Notes: generated by a model from the letters alone, not told the origin. A DNA stretch of 64,000 nt from Halorussus ruber (GCF_004765785.1 NZ_ML219769.1:1-64000), one strand, 5' to 3'. Shown: positions 24,662 through 35,326, counted from the first letter of the stretch. Made by a program: numbers and translations.

Positions 24662-27340
24662 TCAGTAGTTCGTCAGGTCCCGGTTCCCGAGGACGCGCTC
24701 GTAGGTGTCGTCGTCGGTCGCCGCGGCGAGTCGGGACGCGAGGTCGCGGATGTCCTGCCCGGTGGTCCACTTCTCGACGTAGTTGCCCACGGTCTTGCCC
24801 TCCTGATAGCGGTAGCGCAGGAACTGGAGTTTGTCGAGGTTGGTGAGGTGGTCGCCACCCTCGCCGTTGACCCGCTCCTGAATGTAGGCCTTCCGCGCGT
24901 CGTTGTCCCACGTCCCGAGTTCGAAGCCGTCGTCTTGGGTGTAGAGGCGCATCTCCTCTAGCTCCTCGGGCGTGGCGCTGGTCCCCCGGCAGAGCTTGTT
25001 CACGTCGTCGTAGGAGGGGTCCGGCGTCTTGAGGAGGTCCACGAACACGTCTTCGATGCCCTCGTCGCTGGCCTCTTGGATGATGCCGTAAATCTTCTCC
25101 ACCACGTCCTTGGCGTCCAGAATCTCGCCGTCGTGCTGGACCTTGCCGTGGTGCTTGGAGTACTCGCGGAAACACTCGCCCATCTCGATGACGCCGATGT
25201 CGCCCAGCGAGAGGTCGCGGTTCTCCTCTAACTTCTTGCGCGTCTCGCGGGCGGTGTCGTAGATGTTCCGTCTGAGGTCGTTCCACGAAATTGCGGTGCG
25301 ATTCTCTGCGGGCCGAGCGACCACGACGATGTCGAACGAGACGGATTCACCTTCGAGGAATTTAGTGAGGTCCGCCGAGACGGGATACGTCGCGGTGACG
25401 GTGAAACCAACCTCACAGAGTGCTTCCAGCAGTTCACCCCACGACTCAGAGTCGCTATGGTGGTAAGTGAAGGTGAGTGCCCCGTCGTCCTTCAGCGCAC
25501 GCCGAACTGTGGAGAACGCCTGTTTCAACTCGGATTCGAAGTCATCTATTTCCTTATCTGAGGCGGGATTGACCACGATGCTCTCCGCCCGAGGAGTATG
25601 TTCTGTCTCAAAGCAGTCGTAGTCATCTTCAAGTACCTCCTTTAGCCAGACATAGAAGAAATCGGATAGTTCGGAATAGAGAACGTTATTGTAGTACGGC
25701 GGGTCGGTGATGACCAAATCGTACTCGTTTTCGGCGTCGATGAGTCGAGAATCTCCTTGGGTAACTGTCGCGTTTTCTCCGACTGGCTGGCGAAACGGGG
25801 CTGTTTCCCTCGTTTCTCCGTCTTCAACGACCCGTTCTGTGGGGTTTCGTCCGTACTCAACACCAGCTTTAACCATATCGAACGACGCCGTGAAGGTACC
25901 CCGACCGTATTTTGTCCCCCAGATGTTGTTCTCTGCGGGATATAGCGGTGGCTCAAACGAGTTGCTTCGGAAAATGTGGTCAACGCCGTTTCTGGTGGAG
26001 TCGTAAGAAGTCATCATGCAGTTCGTCCGCAGGGAGTCCGAAATTGCCAGATAAAGATACTCCTTAACATCGTCCTGAGCGGCGTTTTCTGATGCTCTAA
26101 GGAGTTTAGACAAGCAAAGTAACTGCCGCTCATTGTACATATCGGTCCATTTCTCGTACCCGTGGCTAGGCAGATTACCGTTGCCTCCCATCGACCCATC
26201 GAACTGGGTCGCGTCGGTCTTCCATCCGGGTCGAATCGGCTTGTCAGGGACGTACTGTCGGAGTTCGTCGGACTCCTCCCACTCCTGTTTGGCCTCTTCG
26301 AACAGTTCTTTGTCGGCCTCCTCGGCCGTCTTGTAGCCTTTCACCTCACTCCTCTCGCACCCCTGTTCGTCGCAATGTGGGCAGTAGTATTCGACCGCGT
26401 AGAGTCGAATGTCGAAGCCACCCTGCTCTTCAATCGTGTCGGTGACGGGGTACTTCTGGCCGCAGTCGGGACAGATGTAGTCTCCGTAGTCGATGTGACC
26501 CTCTTTCGGAGTAAACTCGTGACCACACTCCGAGCAATCGCACTCACTCTGCCAGTCGTCAACCAGCACGACCTCCTCGCAGGCCGGGCAAAGGACGTTG
26601 TACTTGTCGTCGTTGTCGTACCGACCCGCCGCGACTCGGAAGTCTCGGTACAGCGGAACGGTAGCATCGCAGGAAACACAGTCCAACTCCTTGACCCAGA
26701 AGTTGTACATCACGTCGGCGTCGTGGTCCCCGTTCGGGCACGGCGTCTTGTAGTACTGGGTAATCTCGTCGGCCACGTCGTCGCGGACCTCCTCGAAGGC
26801 CGATTCGAGTTCGTCGAGGTCCGTCTGGCCCGCTTCGAGTTCCTTCTTGGTGACGAACCACGCCACCGGATTGAGGTCGTTGCCGACGACTTCCGCGCCG
26901 AAGCGCGAGGCCTCGACCAGCGAGGTGCCGCCGCCCATGAAGGGGTCCAGCACCTTCTTCTCCTCGACGGTCACGTCCTTGGGGTAGAGTTCCCAGAGGC
27001 TCTCGGGGTCGGTCATATCGACCTGCCCGAGGAGGTCCGCTACGTCTGTCTCGCCGTAGTCGAAGTCCGCGAGCGTCTCGTTCTCCTGTCCGGGGTCGTT
27101 CACCGAGACCTTCTCAGGGTCGTCCAGCAGGGTGTACAGCGAGATTGCCCGGAACACGCATCCGAGACGGCGCGCCCACCACTTGTGCATGGTGTAGATG
27201 GGCCGGTAGTACATCTTGGCGCGACTCTCCTTCTCGGCGATCTCGTTGATGCGCTCGATTGGAAACCCGCGCTCGATTGGCAGTTCGGTCCGCTCGCGGT
27301 CCGACTGTTCGGTCTCGCTCTCTGAATCTCGGCTAGGCAT
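24662..27340 (-). CDS. DUF1156-type adenine methyltransferase A
   Basis: An 892-residue DNA N6-adenine methyltransferase of the DUF1156 kind. The N-terminus ELPIERGFPIERINEIAEKE with MHKWWARR is the DUF1156 signature; DPFMGGGTSLVEASRFGAE (about residues 132-150) is SAM-binding motif I; a zinc-ribbon region with five CxxC pairs follows at 195-320; the catalytic DPPYYNN is near residue 545, and TFTYHHSDSESWGELL lies beyond it. The C-terminus (YGIIQEAS, DDVNKLCRG, LDKLQFLRYRY) is conserved in all three paralogues here. It starts 5 bases after the DUF499 gene, so the two form an operon. The centre (about 25550-26140) is A+T-richer than both ends. Confidence 0.85.
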   Translation of the reverse strand: MPSRDSESETEQSDRERTELPIERGFPIERINEIAEKESRAKMYYRPIYTMHKWWARRLGCVFRAISLYTLLDDPEKVSVNDPGQENETLADFDYGETDVADLLGQVDMTDPESLWELYPKDVTVEEKKVLDPFMGGGTSLVEASRFGAEVVGNDLNPVAWFVTKKELEAGQTDLDELESAFEEVRDDVADEITQYYKTPCPNGDHDADVMYNFWVKELDCVSCDATVPLYRDFRVAAGRYDNDDKYNVLCPACEEVVLVDDWQSECDCSECGHEFTPKEGHIDYGDYICPDCGQKYPVTDTIEEQGGFDIRLYAVEYYCPHCDEQGCERSEVKGYKTAEEADKELFEEAKQEWEESDELRQYVPDKPIRPGWKTDATQFDGSMGGNGNLPSHGYEKWTDMYNERQLLCLSKLLRASENAAQDDVKEYLYLAISDSLRTNCMMTSYDSTRNGVDHIFRSNSFEPPLYPAENNIWGTKYGRGTFTASFDMVKAGVEYGRNPTERVVEDGETRETAPFRQPVGENATVTQGDSRLIDAENEYDLVITDPPYYNNVLYSELSDFFYVWLKEVLEDDYDCFETEHTPRAESIVVNPASDKEIDDFESELKQAFSTVRRALKDDGALTFTYHHSDSESWGELLEALCEVGFTVTATYPVSADLTKFLEGESVSFDIVVVARPAENRTAISWNDLRRNIYDTARETRKKLEENRDLSLGDIGVIEMGECFREYSKHHGKVQHDGEILDAKDVVEKIYGIIQEASDEGIEDVFVDLLKTPDPSYDDVNKLCRGTSATPEELEEMRLYTQDDGFELGTWDNDARKAYIQERVNGEGGDHLTNLDKLQFLRYRYQEGKTVGNYVEKWTTGQDIRDLASRLAAATDDDTYERVLGNRDLTNY

Positions 27341-27345
27341 CTCGG

Positions 27346-30300
27346 TTACTCCTTCCGGAACTCCATCTCGATTTGAATGTCTGTCGCGTTCTCCGGAACC
27401 TTGTCGAACAGCCGCGAGAACACCGTGTACTCTTGGTCGGACTCCAGCGTCATGTCCACGTGCGTCCGTTCGATTGCGGCGATATCCCGCATCTCCTCGG
27501 GGACGCCATCCGACTCGGGAAGGACGAATCGAATCGAACCGTAGTTGAGCAGTCCCTCTTGGTGTTCTTGCCGCCACCGCTTGCGCATCTTCGTCGGACT
27601 ATCGAACTCGTGATCGAAGTCCCACGTATCCTCGCCATCACCCGGCGTCTTGAACGGGTAGCCGTTCATCCAGTCGCTCGGGTCTGTCGAGCCGTTCGTC
27701 CCGATCTTGTACTTGGGCTCCGTATCCTCCCCTAGATTCTGGAGGAGGAACGTCTGGACGGCGGCCTCGGAGACGGAGCTGCCGAACCGTTCGCGGACGT
27801 CCGTCACCGTGAACTTCGTTTTCGGGTCCAAGTTGTCGATGTATTCGAGGATCTCCTCGCCGACGCGGTTCGAGACCGTGGGTACCAGCGTGACGCTGGT
27901 CGGGTCACGACTACCGAGGTCGGAGAGGTATCGACGGCCCGCCTCAAGAACGTAATTCTCGGTGAGGCAGTCGTTCACGACTTTCAGGACCGCCGTGTTG
28001 GTTTGGTCCGGCGGCAGGAACACGTCCGAATCGCCCCGGATGTCGCGGAGAATCCGGTCCATGCTCGCTCGGCCATCGGCGGTGATAGTCTCGTCGACCC
28101 GCGCTCGAATCTCTGACGGCCCGATGATGTCCGCCTCGGAAACGTCCCGAATCGCCGCATCGAGCTTCGGTTTGTCGAGGACGGTCGTTCCCCGGACGAC
28201 GATGTAGGCGTCGTCGTTCGTGAGGCGGCCGACCGCCATCATGAGCTTGTCTTTCTCGTCGCCCTCGATTCGGACCTCCGTCTGCGTGAGGAGGTCCTCG
28301 TAGTACTCGGCAATGTCGATCTCGTTCGTATCACCGCTAAACTGGGTTCGGAGGTCCTCCTCGATGTCGTCGATGTCCCACGTCTCGACCGGGCCGGAGT
28401 GGATGATGGTCGTCTTGGGCGTGAGGTCTTCGAGAGTTTCCGCGAACCCGCCGTCTTTGGTGTGGATGAGGACGGGTTTCTCTTCGAGCGCCGCCTCCGC
28501 CGCGTCGATGACGTCACCGACGCTTCCGGGGATGGGATAGCTCGGTCGGCGGAGGAACTCCTCGTACGCGTCTTCGGGCGTGATTTTGCCTTTCCGGTCG
28601 AGGAGGTCCTCCACGATGGTCCAAGTCGGCTCCTCCAAGTCGAACGGGTCGGCGGAAGCTTCCGAAGCGATGTTGCGGGCGCTGTACTCGTCGCCCTCGA
28701 AGACGAAGACGTCGAGCGCCATCGGTTTCGCGTCGTCGAACCCGTTGAGGAGGTCGTCGCCGTCGATGACTTCGCCGTACGCTCGGCGGAGCTCTTTCCG
28801 GAGTTCCTCTGCTTCTTGGCTTTTCATCGCCTCGATGGTGGTCCGGATGTTCTCGTCGAGGGCGTCGTCGGCGAGGACTTGGCGTGCGCCTTCGACGTAG
28901 CGGGCTTTGTCGATGTAGCGAGTGCCGGATTCGATGGCTTCGTCTTCGACCGGCTGGACGAACACGAAGGTGTTTCGCCAGTTCCGACCGCGGCCGTCGT
29001 CCGTGATGACGCGCTTGACTTCGTCTTTCGTCCATTCGCTGTCTTTGACGACGACTTTGATGTCCCGAGAGTCGGGGATGTCTCGGATGTCGTCGGTGCG
29101 GAAGCCGACAGTATGTGTGCCGGGTCCGAAGAGTTCGCCGACGATTTCCGCGATTTCCCCTTTTGCAGACCGTTCGGAGACGTCGCTGGCGGCGTTCCGG
29201 ATGAGCGCGTTGGGGTTGCGCTTCTCTCGGATGGCGAATTTGCCGTTGAGTTTGTGGAGGTGCCACGCGACGCCGTGGAGCTGTTCGAGGTTGATGTAGA
29301 TGTCCGAGATGCGGTCGTTGGTCTGGTACGCCCCCATGACGATTTGGGAGACCTCGGCTCCTTCGCCGTGGCTGTCGTTCAGCGAGTAGAGCAGAATCGT
29401 GTTGAGAATGCGGCGTCCGTATTCGACTTCGTCTCCAACGCGGCTTTTGATGTCGGAGATGCACGCGGACGGTCGCTCGAAGTTGATTTTCGAGAGTTCG
29501 TCTTCGAACCGTTCGGCATCGACGTTGCCGTGCGTAATCAAGTCCGTCTCGTCACGGAGTTCCAGGAGGAGGGTGGAGAAGAGATATATCATCCCGCGCG
29601 TGTTCTGGTTGTCTTCGTTCTCGTAGTAGCGGGATTCGAGTGCTTCGATGAGTTCGGGGTGTAACGGGTAGGTCTCCCGCATGTCCTCTCGGAGGCTGGG
29701 TTCGACCTCGACGTAGTCCGAGGTCTCGTAGGCATCGACGTATCCATTGACGATTTCACGAGCGCGCTCGGTCTCGACGTCGTCGATGAGTCGGTGGAGC
29801 AGGACGTCGCGCTTGCTCACTTTACTGCTCATGTTCACTTCGACGGCGTCCTCGCGGTCGAGGATGTTGTGAACCTTCGAGCCCTTCCGGAGAACGGAGA
29901 CGATAGTATAGAGTTCGAGGTCAGGAAGTGCCGTGGCTTCGAGGAGCGCTTGGAGGAAGGCCCGGTTTGCGCTTTCGTGTTCGTCGTCGAGGGTGTCGTA
30001 CCAGTCTTCGAGTTCGTCGGCGATGAACGCGACTGTCTGGTCGCCGACGGCTTCTTCGATGGTCTGGACGTCGGGATAGCCGCCGGTCTCGAACGAACCG
30101 ACGTCGTAGTCGAGTTCCTCGAAGAATGGCTCCCAGAGATAGTCGTAGTCGTTGTTTTCGTACTGCATTGCGACGGTAATCGGGACTGCGTCTTCGGGGA
30201 GCGCATCGCCGAGTCCGTCGATGTTTCCGTCCGCCCATTCGGAGGCGGCGTCGGGGTTGTTGAAGCAGTGATAGAGAGCCACCATCTGGTGGGACTTCCC

Positions 30301-30561
30301 GGAACCATATGGCCCGTAGAGAATGTGAGTCTGGCGCGGGTCCTCTCCGTTGAGAGAGTCTCGGAGGATAGTCAGCGTCTCGTGCAGGCCCTGAGTCGGG
30401 ACTGTTCGCTCGAAGAACGTCGCGGCGTCTGATTCGAATTCGCTACTCTTGTCGATATTGTAGAGTTTGACTTGGCCGTCGATCCGGCCTTCTTCGCGTA
30501 ACTCCTCGCTTAGAGTAACGGTGTCCGCAATCGTATAGGGAAGAGACCCGGTGGATGTCAT
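27346..30561 (-). CDS. DUF499-type P-loop ATPase
   Basis: A 1071-residue STAND/AAA-like ATPase. Walker A: HILYGPYGSGKSHQMVALYH (about residues 79-98); a likely Walker B is VAFIADELEDWYDTL. The long helical body and the C-terminal beta region match the DUF499 proteins that accompany DUF1156 methyltransferases in defence loci and are related in design to BrxC/PglY of BREX. I take ATG 30561 as the start: a TATA-like ACTTATGC lies about 37 bases upstream, while the longer frame has no signal. Likely a DNA- or partner-driven motor coordinating methylation and interference. Confidence 0.8.
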   Translation of the reverse strand: MTSTGSLPYTIADTVTLSEELREEGRIDGQVKLYNIDKSSEFESDAATFFERTVPTQGLHETLTILRDSLNGEDPRQTHILYGPYGSGKSHQMVALYHCFNNPDAASEWADGNIDGLGDALPEDAVPITVAMQYENNDYDYLWEPFFEELDYDVGSFETGGYPDVQTIEEAVGDQTVAFIADELEDWYDTLDDEHESANRAFLQALLEATALPDLELYTIVSVLRKGSKVHNILDREDAVEVNMSSKVSKRDVLLHRLIDDVETERAREIVNGYVDAYETSDYVEVEPSLREDMRETYPLHPELIEALESRYYENEDNQNTRGMIYLFSTLLLELRDETDLITHGNVDAERFEDELSKINFERPSACISDIKSRVGDEVEYGRRILNTILLYSLNDSHGEGAEVSQIVMGAYQTNDRISDIYINLEQLHGVAWHLHKLNGKFAIREKRNPNALIRNAASDVSERSAKGEIAEIVGELFGPGTHTVGFRTDDIRDIPDSRDIKVVVKDSEWTKDEVKRVITDDGRGRNWRNTFVFVQPVEDEAIESGTRYIDKARYVEGARQVLADDALDENIRTTIEAMKSQEAEELRKELRRAYGEVIDGDDLLNGFDDAKPMALDVFVFEGDEYSARNIASEASADPFDLEEPTWTIVEDLLDRKGKITPEDAYEEFLRRPSYPIPGSVGDVIDAAEAALEEKPVLIHTKDGGFAETLEDLTPKTTIIHSGPVETWDIDDIEEDLRTQFSGDTNEIDIAEYYEDLLTQTEVRIEGDEKDKLMMAVGRLTNDDAYIVVRGTTVLDKPKLDAAIRDVSEADIIGPSEIRARVDETITADGRASMDRILRDIRGDSDVFLPPDQTNTAVLKVVNDCLTENYVLEAGRRYLSDLGSRDPTSVTLVPTVSNRVGEEILEYIDNLDPKTKFTVTDVRERFGSSVSEAAVQTFLLQNLGEDTEPKYKIGTNGSTDPSDWMNGYPFKTPGDGEDTWDFDHEFDSPTKMRKRWRQEHQEGLLNYGSIRFVLPESDGVPEEMRDIAAIERTHVDMTLESDQEYTVFSRLFDKVPENATDIQIEMEFRKE

Positions 30562-30671
30562 GTGAATGTTCGGATGATGAAGTAGGTACTGCATAAGTAC
30601 TGCGGTGCACGAATCCAAATTCACAACACCGGCCAGCTAGAACAAAAGCGGGGAGAAAACGGGGGCTGGTG

Positions 30672-33347
30672 TTAGAAGCTGGAGATATCGCGGTCGCCGA
30701 GGACACGCCGGTACGTGTCGTCGCCAGTTACATCGGCGAGGCGAGCAGCGAGGTCTCGGAGGTCATCATCGACACCCCATTTACTCACGTAGTTCTGGAT
30801 CGTCTTCCCCGTCTCATACCGATGCCGGAGGAACTGCAGTTTATCAAGCGTCGTGAGCGCCCCGTCACTATTCACTCGATCTTGGATGTAGGCCTGGCGC
30901 TTCTCGTTGTCCCAGGTGCCGAGCTCAAACCCGTCCTCCATCGAGAACAACCGCAGCTCTTTCAAGTCGTCGGGGTCCGCGTTCGTCCCTCGGCAGAGCT
31001 TATTCACGTTGTCGAACGTCGGGTTCGGTTCTCGGAGAAGATCGACGAACACGTCGATAACCCCAATCTCACTTGCCTCCTGAATGATGCCGTAGATTTC
31101 GTCAACAACTTCCTTCGCCTCCATGATTTCGCCGTCACGCCGTACCTTCCCGTGATGCTTCGAGTACTCGTGGAAACAGACGCCCATCTCCATGACACCG
31201 ATATCACCACGGGAAAGGTCACGGCCCTCAGCGAACTGTTGCCGCGTTTCTATAGCGGCCTGATAGATGCGGCCTCGCAGTTTCCGCCAGCTAATAGGCG
31301 TTCGTTTGTGTTCCTCGATCGGCCGAGCAACGACAACGATGTCAAAGGAAACTGCTTCGCCCGTGATGAACTTCTTGACGTCCGCCGAAATCGGGTACGT
31401 CGCGGTCACCTCGAACCCGACATCACAGAGCGACGCGAGGAGTTCACCCCAGGAGTCGGAGTCGCTGTGATGGTAGGTGAATGCGAGGACGCCGTCGTCG
31501 GTGAGGGCTTGTTTGATGACGGCGAACGCTTCGTGGAGTTCGGACTCGAAGTCTTCCGTCGTTTTGTCCAGGAAAGGGTTCGTGACGATGCTTTCGGCGC
31601 GTGGGGTTACGTCTCGGTCGAAGCCTTCGTACTCGTCTTCGAGGAGGAGTTTCTGCCAGACGTAGAAGTAGTCGGCGACCTCGGAGTAGATGATGTTGTC
31701 GTAGTACGGCGGGTCGGTGATGACGGCGTCGAATTCGTCTTCGAATCCGAGCGTCCGCATGTCGCCTTGATGGAGTGTAGCGTTTTCACCGATGGGAGTC
31801 TCGAATGGCTCGGTTTCGACTGGGTCGCCGTCCTCGATGTAGCGTTCGGTGGGTGCGTTCGCGTACTCGACGCCTTCCCGGATCATCTCCCAGTTCTTCC
31901 GGAAGTTCCCCATGCCGTACTCGGTCCCCCACACGTTGACTTCAGCGGGCCGCTGTTGCGGGTCGAAGGAGTTTGTCTGGAAGAGGTCGTTGATGTGGTT
32001 GCGGGAGGCCTGATACCCGACCATCATGTTGTTGAACCGCAGCATGTCGCTGAACGCCAACAGGAGGTACTCACGAGCGTTTTGCTCCTCGACGGAATCG
32101 ATCGCCCGGAGGAGTTTCGAGAGCGCGAGCAACTGGCGTTTGTTGAACATATCCGTCCAGTCCTCGTAGCCGTGCTGGAAGACGTCGTTCCCACTAATCG
32201 AGGACGCGGCAGTAATCGCACCCTCCGGAATCGGCTCGTCAGGAACGTACTCGCGCAACTCCGGCGACTCCTCCCACTCCGCGACAGCCTCCTCGTACTG
32301 CTGTCTGTCGTACTCAGTCGGTGCTTTGTACCCCTTCGTCGCGGACTTCTCCCGGCCGAGTTCCTCACACTCCCCACAGTAGTACTCGACCGCGTACAAC
32401 TTCTGACGATAATCGCCTAACTCTTCGATTGCGTCAGTAATACCGTACTTCTGGCCGCAGTCCGGACACGAGTACTCTCCTCGGTGGACCGTTCCATCTT
32501 CGGGGATGAACTCGTTGAAGCAGTTGTCGCAGGCGGATTCGCTCCGCCAGTCGTCAACGTACGTCAGGCCCTCGCAATCCGGACAGTAGACGATGTACTG
32601 CCCATCGTTCTCGTACCGGCCCTTCGCAACGCGATAGTCGGAGAACAGCGGCACACCATTTCCACAGGAGACACAATCGAGTTCCTTCACCCACAGATGA
32701 TGCATCACATCAGCGAAATGCCCCTCGTCCCCCTCGTGGTCAGCGTTCGGACACGGCGTCCGATAATACGAGGCAAGCTCCTCACCCACCGCGTCTCGGA
32801 CCTCCTCGAAGGCCTCGTCAAGCGTTTCGAGGTCGGTCGTCCCGGCTTCCATCTCCTTTTTCACGACGAACCACGCAACCGGATTGAGGTCGTTCCCGAC
32901 GACTTCAGCGCCGAATCGAGACGCTTCGACGAGTGACGTCCCACCACCCATGAAGGGGTCGAGAACGCGCTTGTCCTCGACAGTCACGTCCTTCGGATAG
33001 AGATTCCAGAGGCTCTCGGGACCCGCCGCATCTACCTCGTCCACCCACTTTTCGAGGTCGTCTGTTCCGAGACCGAAGTCGCTCAGCTTCGTCGTCTCCT
33101 CGCCGGGTTCGGAAGCGTGAATCTCAGTTTCGTCATCGAGAAGAGAGTAGAGACTGATTGATCGGAAAACACACCCGAGACGCCGCGCCCACCACTTGTG
33201 CATCGTGTAAATCGGCCGATAGTGCTGTTTCGCTCGGCCCTCTTTCTCGGCGATTTCGTTGATGCGTTCGATAGGGAAGCCACGCTCAATCGGAAGCGAA
33301 GTGCGAGAGTCCTCTCGTCCGCCCTCCTGTTCGTCCTGATGGGCCAT
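30672..33347 (-). CDS. DUF1156-type adenine methyltransferase B
   Basis: A 891-residue paralogue with the same order of motifs: SLPIERGFPIERINEIAEKE, MHKWWARR, DPFMGGGTSLVEASRFGAE, CxxC zinc ribbons (ELDCVSCGNGVPLF, YCPDCEGLTYVDDW, CDNCFNEF, CPDCGQKYG, YYCGECEELG), DPPYYDNIIYSE near residue 545, AFTYHHSDSDSWGELL, and the C-terminal LDKLQFLRHRY. Zinc-ribbon and central parts differ from A and C more than A and C differ from each other. TATA box TTTATGA is 27 bases before ATG 33347; a start at 33377 would overlap that box. It ends in front of a T-rich terminator-like run and is transcribed alone. Confidence 0.85.
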   Translation of the reverse strand: MAHQDEQEGGREDSRTSLPIERGFPIERINEIAEKEGRAKQHYRPIYTMHKWWARRLGCVFRSISLYSLLDDETEIHASEPGEETTKLSDFGLGTDDLEKWVDEVDAAGPESLWNLYPKDVTVEDKRVLDPFMGGGTSLVEASRFGAEVVGNDLNPVAWFVVKKEMEAGTTDLETLDEAFEEVRDAVGEELASYYRTPCPNADHEGDEGHFADVMHHLWVKELDCVSCGNGVPLFSDYRVAKGRYENDGQYIVYCPDCEGLTYVDDWRSESACDNCFNEFIPEDGTVHRGEYSCPDCGQKYGITDAIEELGDYRQKLYAVEYYCGECEELGREKSATKGYKAPTEYDRQQYEEAVAEWEESPELREYVPDEPIPEGAITAASSISGNDVFQHGYEDWTDMFNKRQLLALSKLLRAIDSVEEQNAREYLLLAFSDMLRFNNMMVGYQASRNHINDLFQTNSFDPQQRPAEVNVWGTEYGMGNFRKNWEMIREGVEYANAPTERYIEDGDPVETEPFETPIGENATLHQGDMRTLGFEDEFDAVITDPPYYDNIIYSEVADYFYVWQKLLLEDEYEGFDRDVTPRAESIVTNPFLDKTTEDFESELHEAFAVIKQALTDDGVLAFTYHHSDSDSWGELLASLCDVGFEVTATYPISADVKKFITGEAVSFDIVVVARPIEEHKRTPISWRKLRGRIYQAAIETRQQFAEGRDLSRGDIGVMEMGVCFHEYSKHHGKVRRDGEIMEAKEVVDEIYGIIQEASEIGVIDVFVDLLREPNPTFDNVNKLCRGTNADPDDLKELRLFSMEDGFELGTWDNEKRQAYIQDRVNSDGALTTLDKLQFLRHRYETGKTIQNYVSKWGVDDDLRDLAARLADVTGDDTYRRVLGDRDISSF

Positions 33348-33373
33348 GTTAGTGCAACCTGTGGCGGCACCGT

Positions 33374-33380
33374 TCATAAA
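33374..33380 (-). promoter_or_regulatory. TATA box of methyltransferase B
   Basis: TTTATGA on the minus strand, 27 bases upstream of ATG 33347, implying a leaderless message and excluding the upstream in-frame ATG. Confidence 0.6.
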
Positions 33381-33485
33381 CCTTCGTCAGTCCTCCTTCG
33401 CCACCGCCAAATGCGCGACAGATTAGGGGTGAGAGTATATGAGCTATCTTCGAAGGTTAGTATCGAGACTGCAGTTTGATAAAGG

Positions 33486-35324
33486 ATGAACGAGACAGAA
33501 AGACGCATGCCCGATTCAGCGGACCTTACTGAGGACACCGACGCTTTCATCTCAGTAGAAGTAACATCGGACACGTCCGACGCTATCGAGAAATCCGTCT
33601 CGGAAAACTCATCTACTGGTCGAAATGGAAACCACCATCGATCACTTCACGCTCGTCGGTTACTAGCTGGTCAGCCAGACACATCACTGCAATCCCTCTC
33701 GGCGCTTGATTCGGAGGACGTCAAACTCCTCGAACACCAAGTCGATGCGGCGTATCGCGCGCTATTCGAGATGAACGGGAAGGCATTACTCGCCGATGAA
33801 GTTGGTCTCGGGAAGACTATCGAGGTGGGGATGATTCTGAAGGAAATGCAGTATCGAGACACGACGGATTCCGTGCTTATCCTAACTCCCGCCCAGTTAG
33901 CGAAGCAGTGGCAGGGCGAGATGCGGGAGAAATTCGGCCTCGAGTATATCTGCAACTACGACGACGAGTTCGAGGGTTTCGACAGTCACGACCAGATCAT
34001 CGCAAGTATTGATACGGCAAAGAGCGACCGCTACCGCTCGACTGTCCTCGCACGTGACTGGGACGTCCTCGTCCTCGACGAAGCCCACTACGTCAAAAAC
34101 GAACAAACGGAACGCTATGATTTGATCGACCGCCTCACGTATCGGTACGCGTTCTTCCTTACTGCGACCCCGATTCAGAACGACGTCACCGACCTCTACA
34201 ACATCGTCTCACTCCTCCGGCCCGGCCTGTTCGGCACCCGCGAGACGTTCAAACACTACTTCATCAACAGCAGTCAAGAAACGCTCATCAACACGACCGA
34301 ACTCAAAGACCGCCTCGCAGAGGTCATGATCCGGAACCGGCGCGCAGAAACAGACATCGACTTCACCGACCGCCACATCGACACCCGGACCTTCGACCCG
34401 ACCCCGAACGAGGAGGAACTCTATCGACTCGTCTCCGACTACGTCACGGGCGCGTACAGCCGAGACGGCGGGCAAAAACTCGTCCTGATGCTCCTCCAGA
34501 AAGAAGTGGTAAGCAGTCCGGCCGCCCTCCGCCACACCATCGAAAAACGCCTGCACGAGCAAAACGAACTCACCCACCGCGACGAACTCCGGACTATCGT
34601 CGACCAAATCGACAGCATCGACACCGTCACCAAACAGGACCGACTCCGCGACATCGTCGAGGAGGCCCGCTCACACGTCGAAAAGGGCCGGGTCATCGTC
34701 TTCACCCAGTTCCGGGCCACCCAGCAAGAACTCCTCTCCTCGCTTGCGGAGGACGGTTACACCGTCCATGCATTCCACGGCGGGCATTCAAGCGAGGAGA
34801 AGGAAGCGATTGTCGAGGATTTCCGTCGTGAGGGCGGGATTCTCGTTTCGACAGATGCGATGAACGAAGGCCGGAACCTCCAGTTCTGCAACATCATGGT
34901 GAACTACGACTTGCCGTGGAACCCGATGAAGGTCGAGCAACGCATCGGCCGCGTCCACCGCATCGGCCAAGACCGCGACGTCTTCATTTTCAACATGGCC
35001 CTCAACGACACCATCGAGGAGTACGTCTTAGAGAAGCTCTACCACAAGATCGACCTCTTCCAACAGACGGTCGGAGAGCTGAGTACCATCCTCTCGCGGC
35101 TCGAGGAGTCCGGGTCGAGTTTCGAGGACGAAATCTTCGAGCGGCTCGTCAATGCAGACTCCGAAGTCGACCTCGAGAACGACTTTGATGCGATGGCAGT
35201 CGATCTCACCGAACAACAAGCACTTGCCGACAAAATGGAGGAGTTCAACGACGACGTCTTCTCGGGATTCGACCTCGGAACGGATCAGGCCGTCGACCTC
35301 GGGGATGGACAGCGAGGTGAGTAG
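33486..35324 (+). CDS. Snf2-type DEAH helicase/translocase
   Basis: A 612-residue superfamily 2 motor. Disordered acidic first 60 residues, then Q-like EHQVDAAYRALFE, Walker A LADEVGLGKTIEVGMILKEM (about 102-121), motif Ia LILTPAQLAKQWQ, DEAH box VLVLDEAHYVKNE (about 197-209), motif III FFLTATPIQNDVTDLYN, motif V GRNLQFCNIMVNYDLPWNP and motif VI QRIGRVHRIGQDRDVF. This is the RapA/Snf2 class seen in BREX- and DISARM-type loci. It is divergent from methyltransferase B and co-transcribed with the coiled-coil zinc protein that starts 2 bases after its stop. Met-8 (33507) is an alternative start. Confidence 0.85.
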   Translation: MNETERRMPDSADLTEDTDAFISVEVTSDTSDAIEKSVSENSSTGRNGNHHRSLHARRLLAGQPDTSLQSLSALDSEDVKLLEHQVDAAYRALFEMNGKALLADEVGLGKTIEVGMILKEMQYRDTTDSVLILTPAQLAKQWQGEMREKFGLEYICNYDDEFEGFDSHDQIIASIDTAKSDRYRSTVLARDWDVLVLDEAHYVKNEQTERYDLIDRLTYRYAFFLTATPIQNDVTDLYNIVSLLRPGLFGTRETFKHYFINSSQETLINTTELKDRLAEVMIRNRRAETDIDFTDRHIDTRTFDPTPNEEELYRLVSDYVTGAYSRDGGQKLVLMLLQKEVVSSPAALRHTIEKRLHEQNELTHRDELRTIVDQIDSIDTVTKQDRLRDIVEEARSHVEKGRVIVFTQFRATQQELLSSLAEDGYTVHAFHGGHSSEEKEAIVEDFRREGGILVSTDAMNEGRNLQFCNIMVNYDLPWNPMKVEQRIGRVHRIGQDRDVFIFNMALNDTIEEYVLEKLYHKIDLFQQTVGELSTILSRLEESGSSFEDEIFERLVNADSEVDLENDFDAMAVDLTEQQALADKMEEFNDDVFSGFDLGTDQAVDLGDGQRGE

Positions 35325-35326
35325 CG

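Noticed and set aside
28399-29664. 421-codon plus-strand frame opposite the DUF499 ATPase
   Set aside because: Antisense shadow; composition is Val/Phe/Asp-rich with no motif.
26162-32420. Long antisense frames opposite the methyltransferase genes (387 and 583 codons)
   Set aside because: They arise from G+C-rich codon bias opposite true genes and have no domain pattern; the minus-strand proteins carry full methyltransferase motifs.
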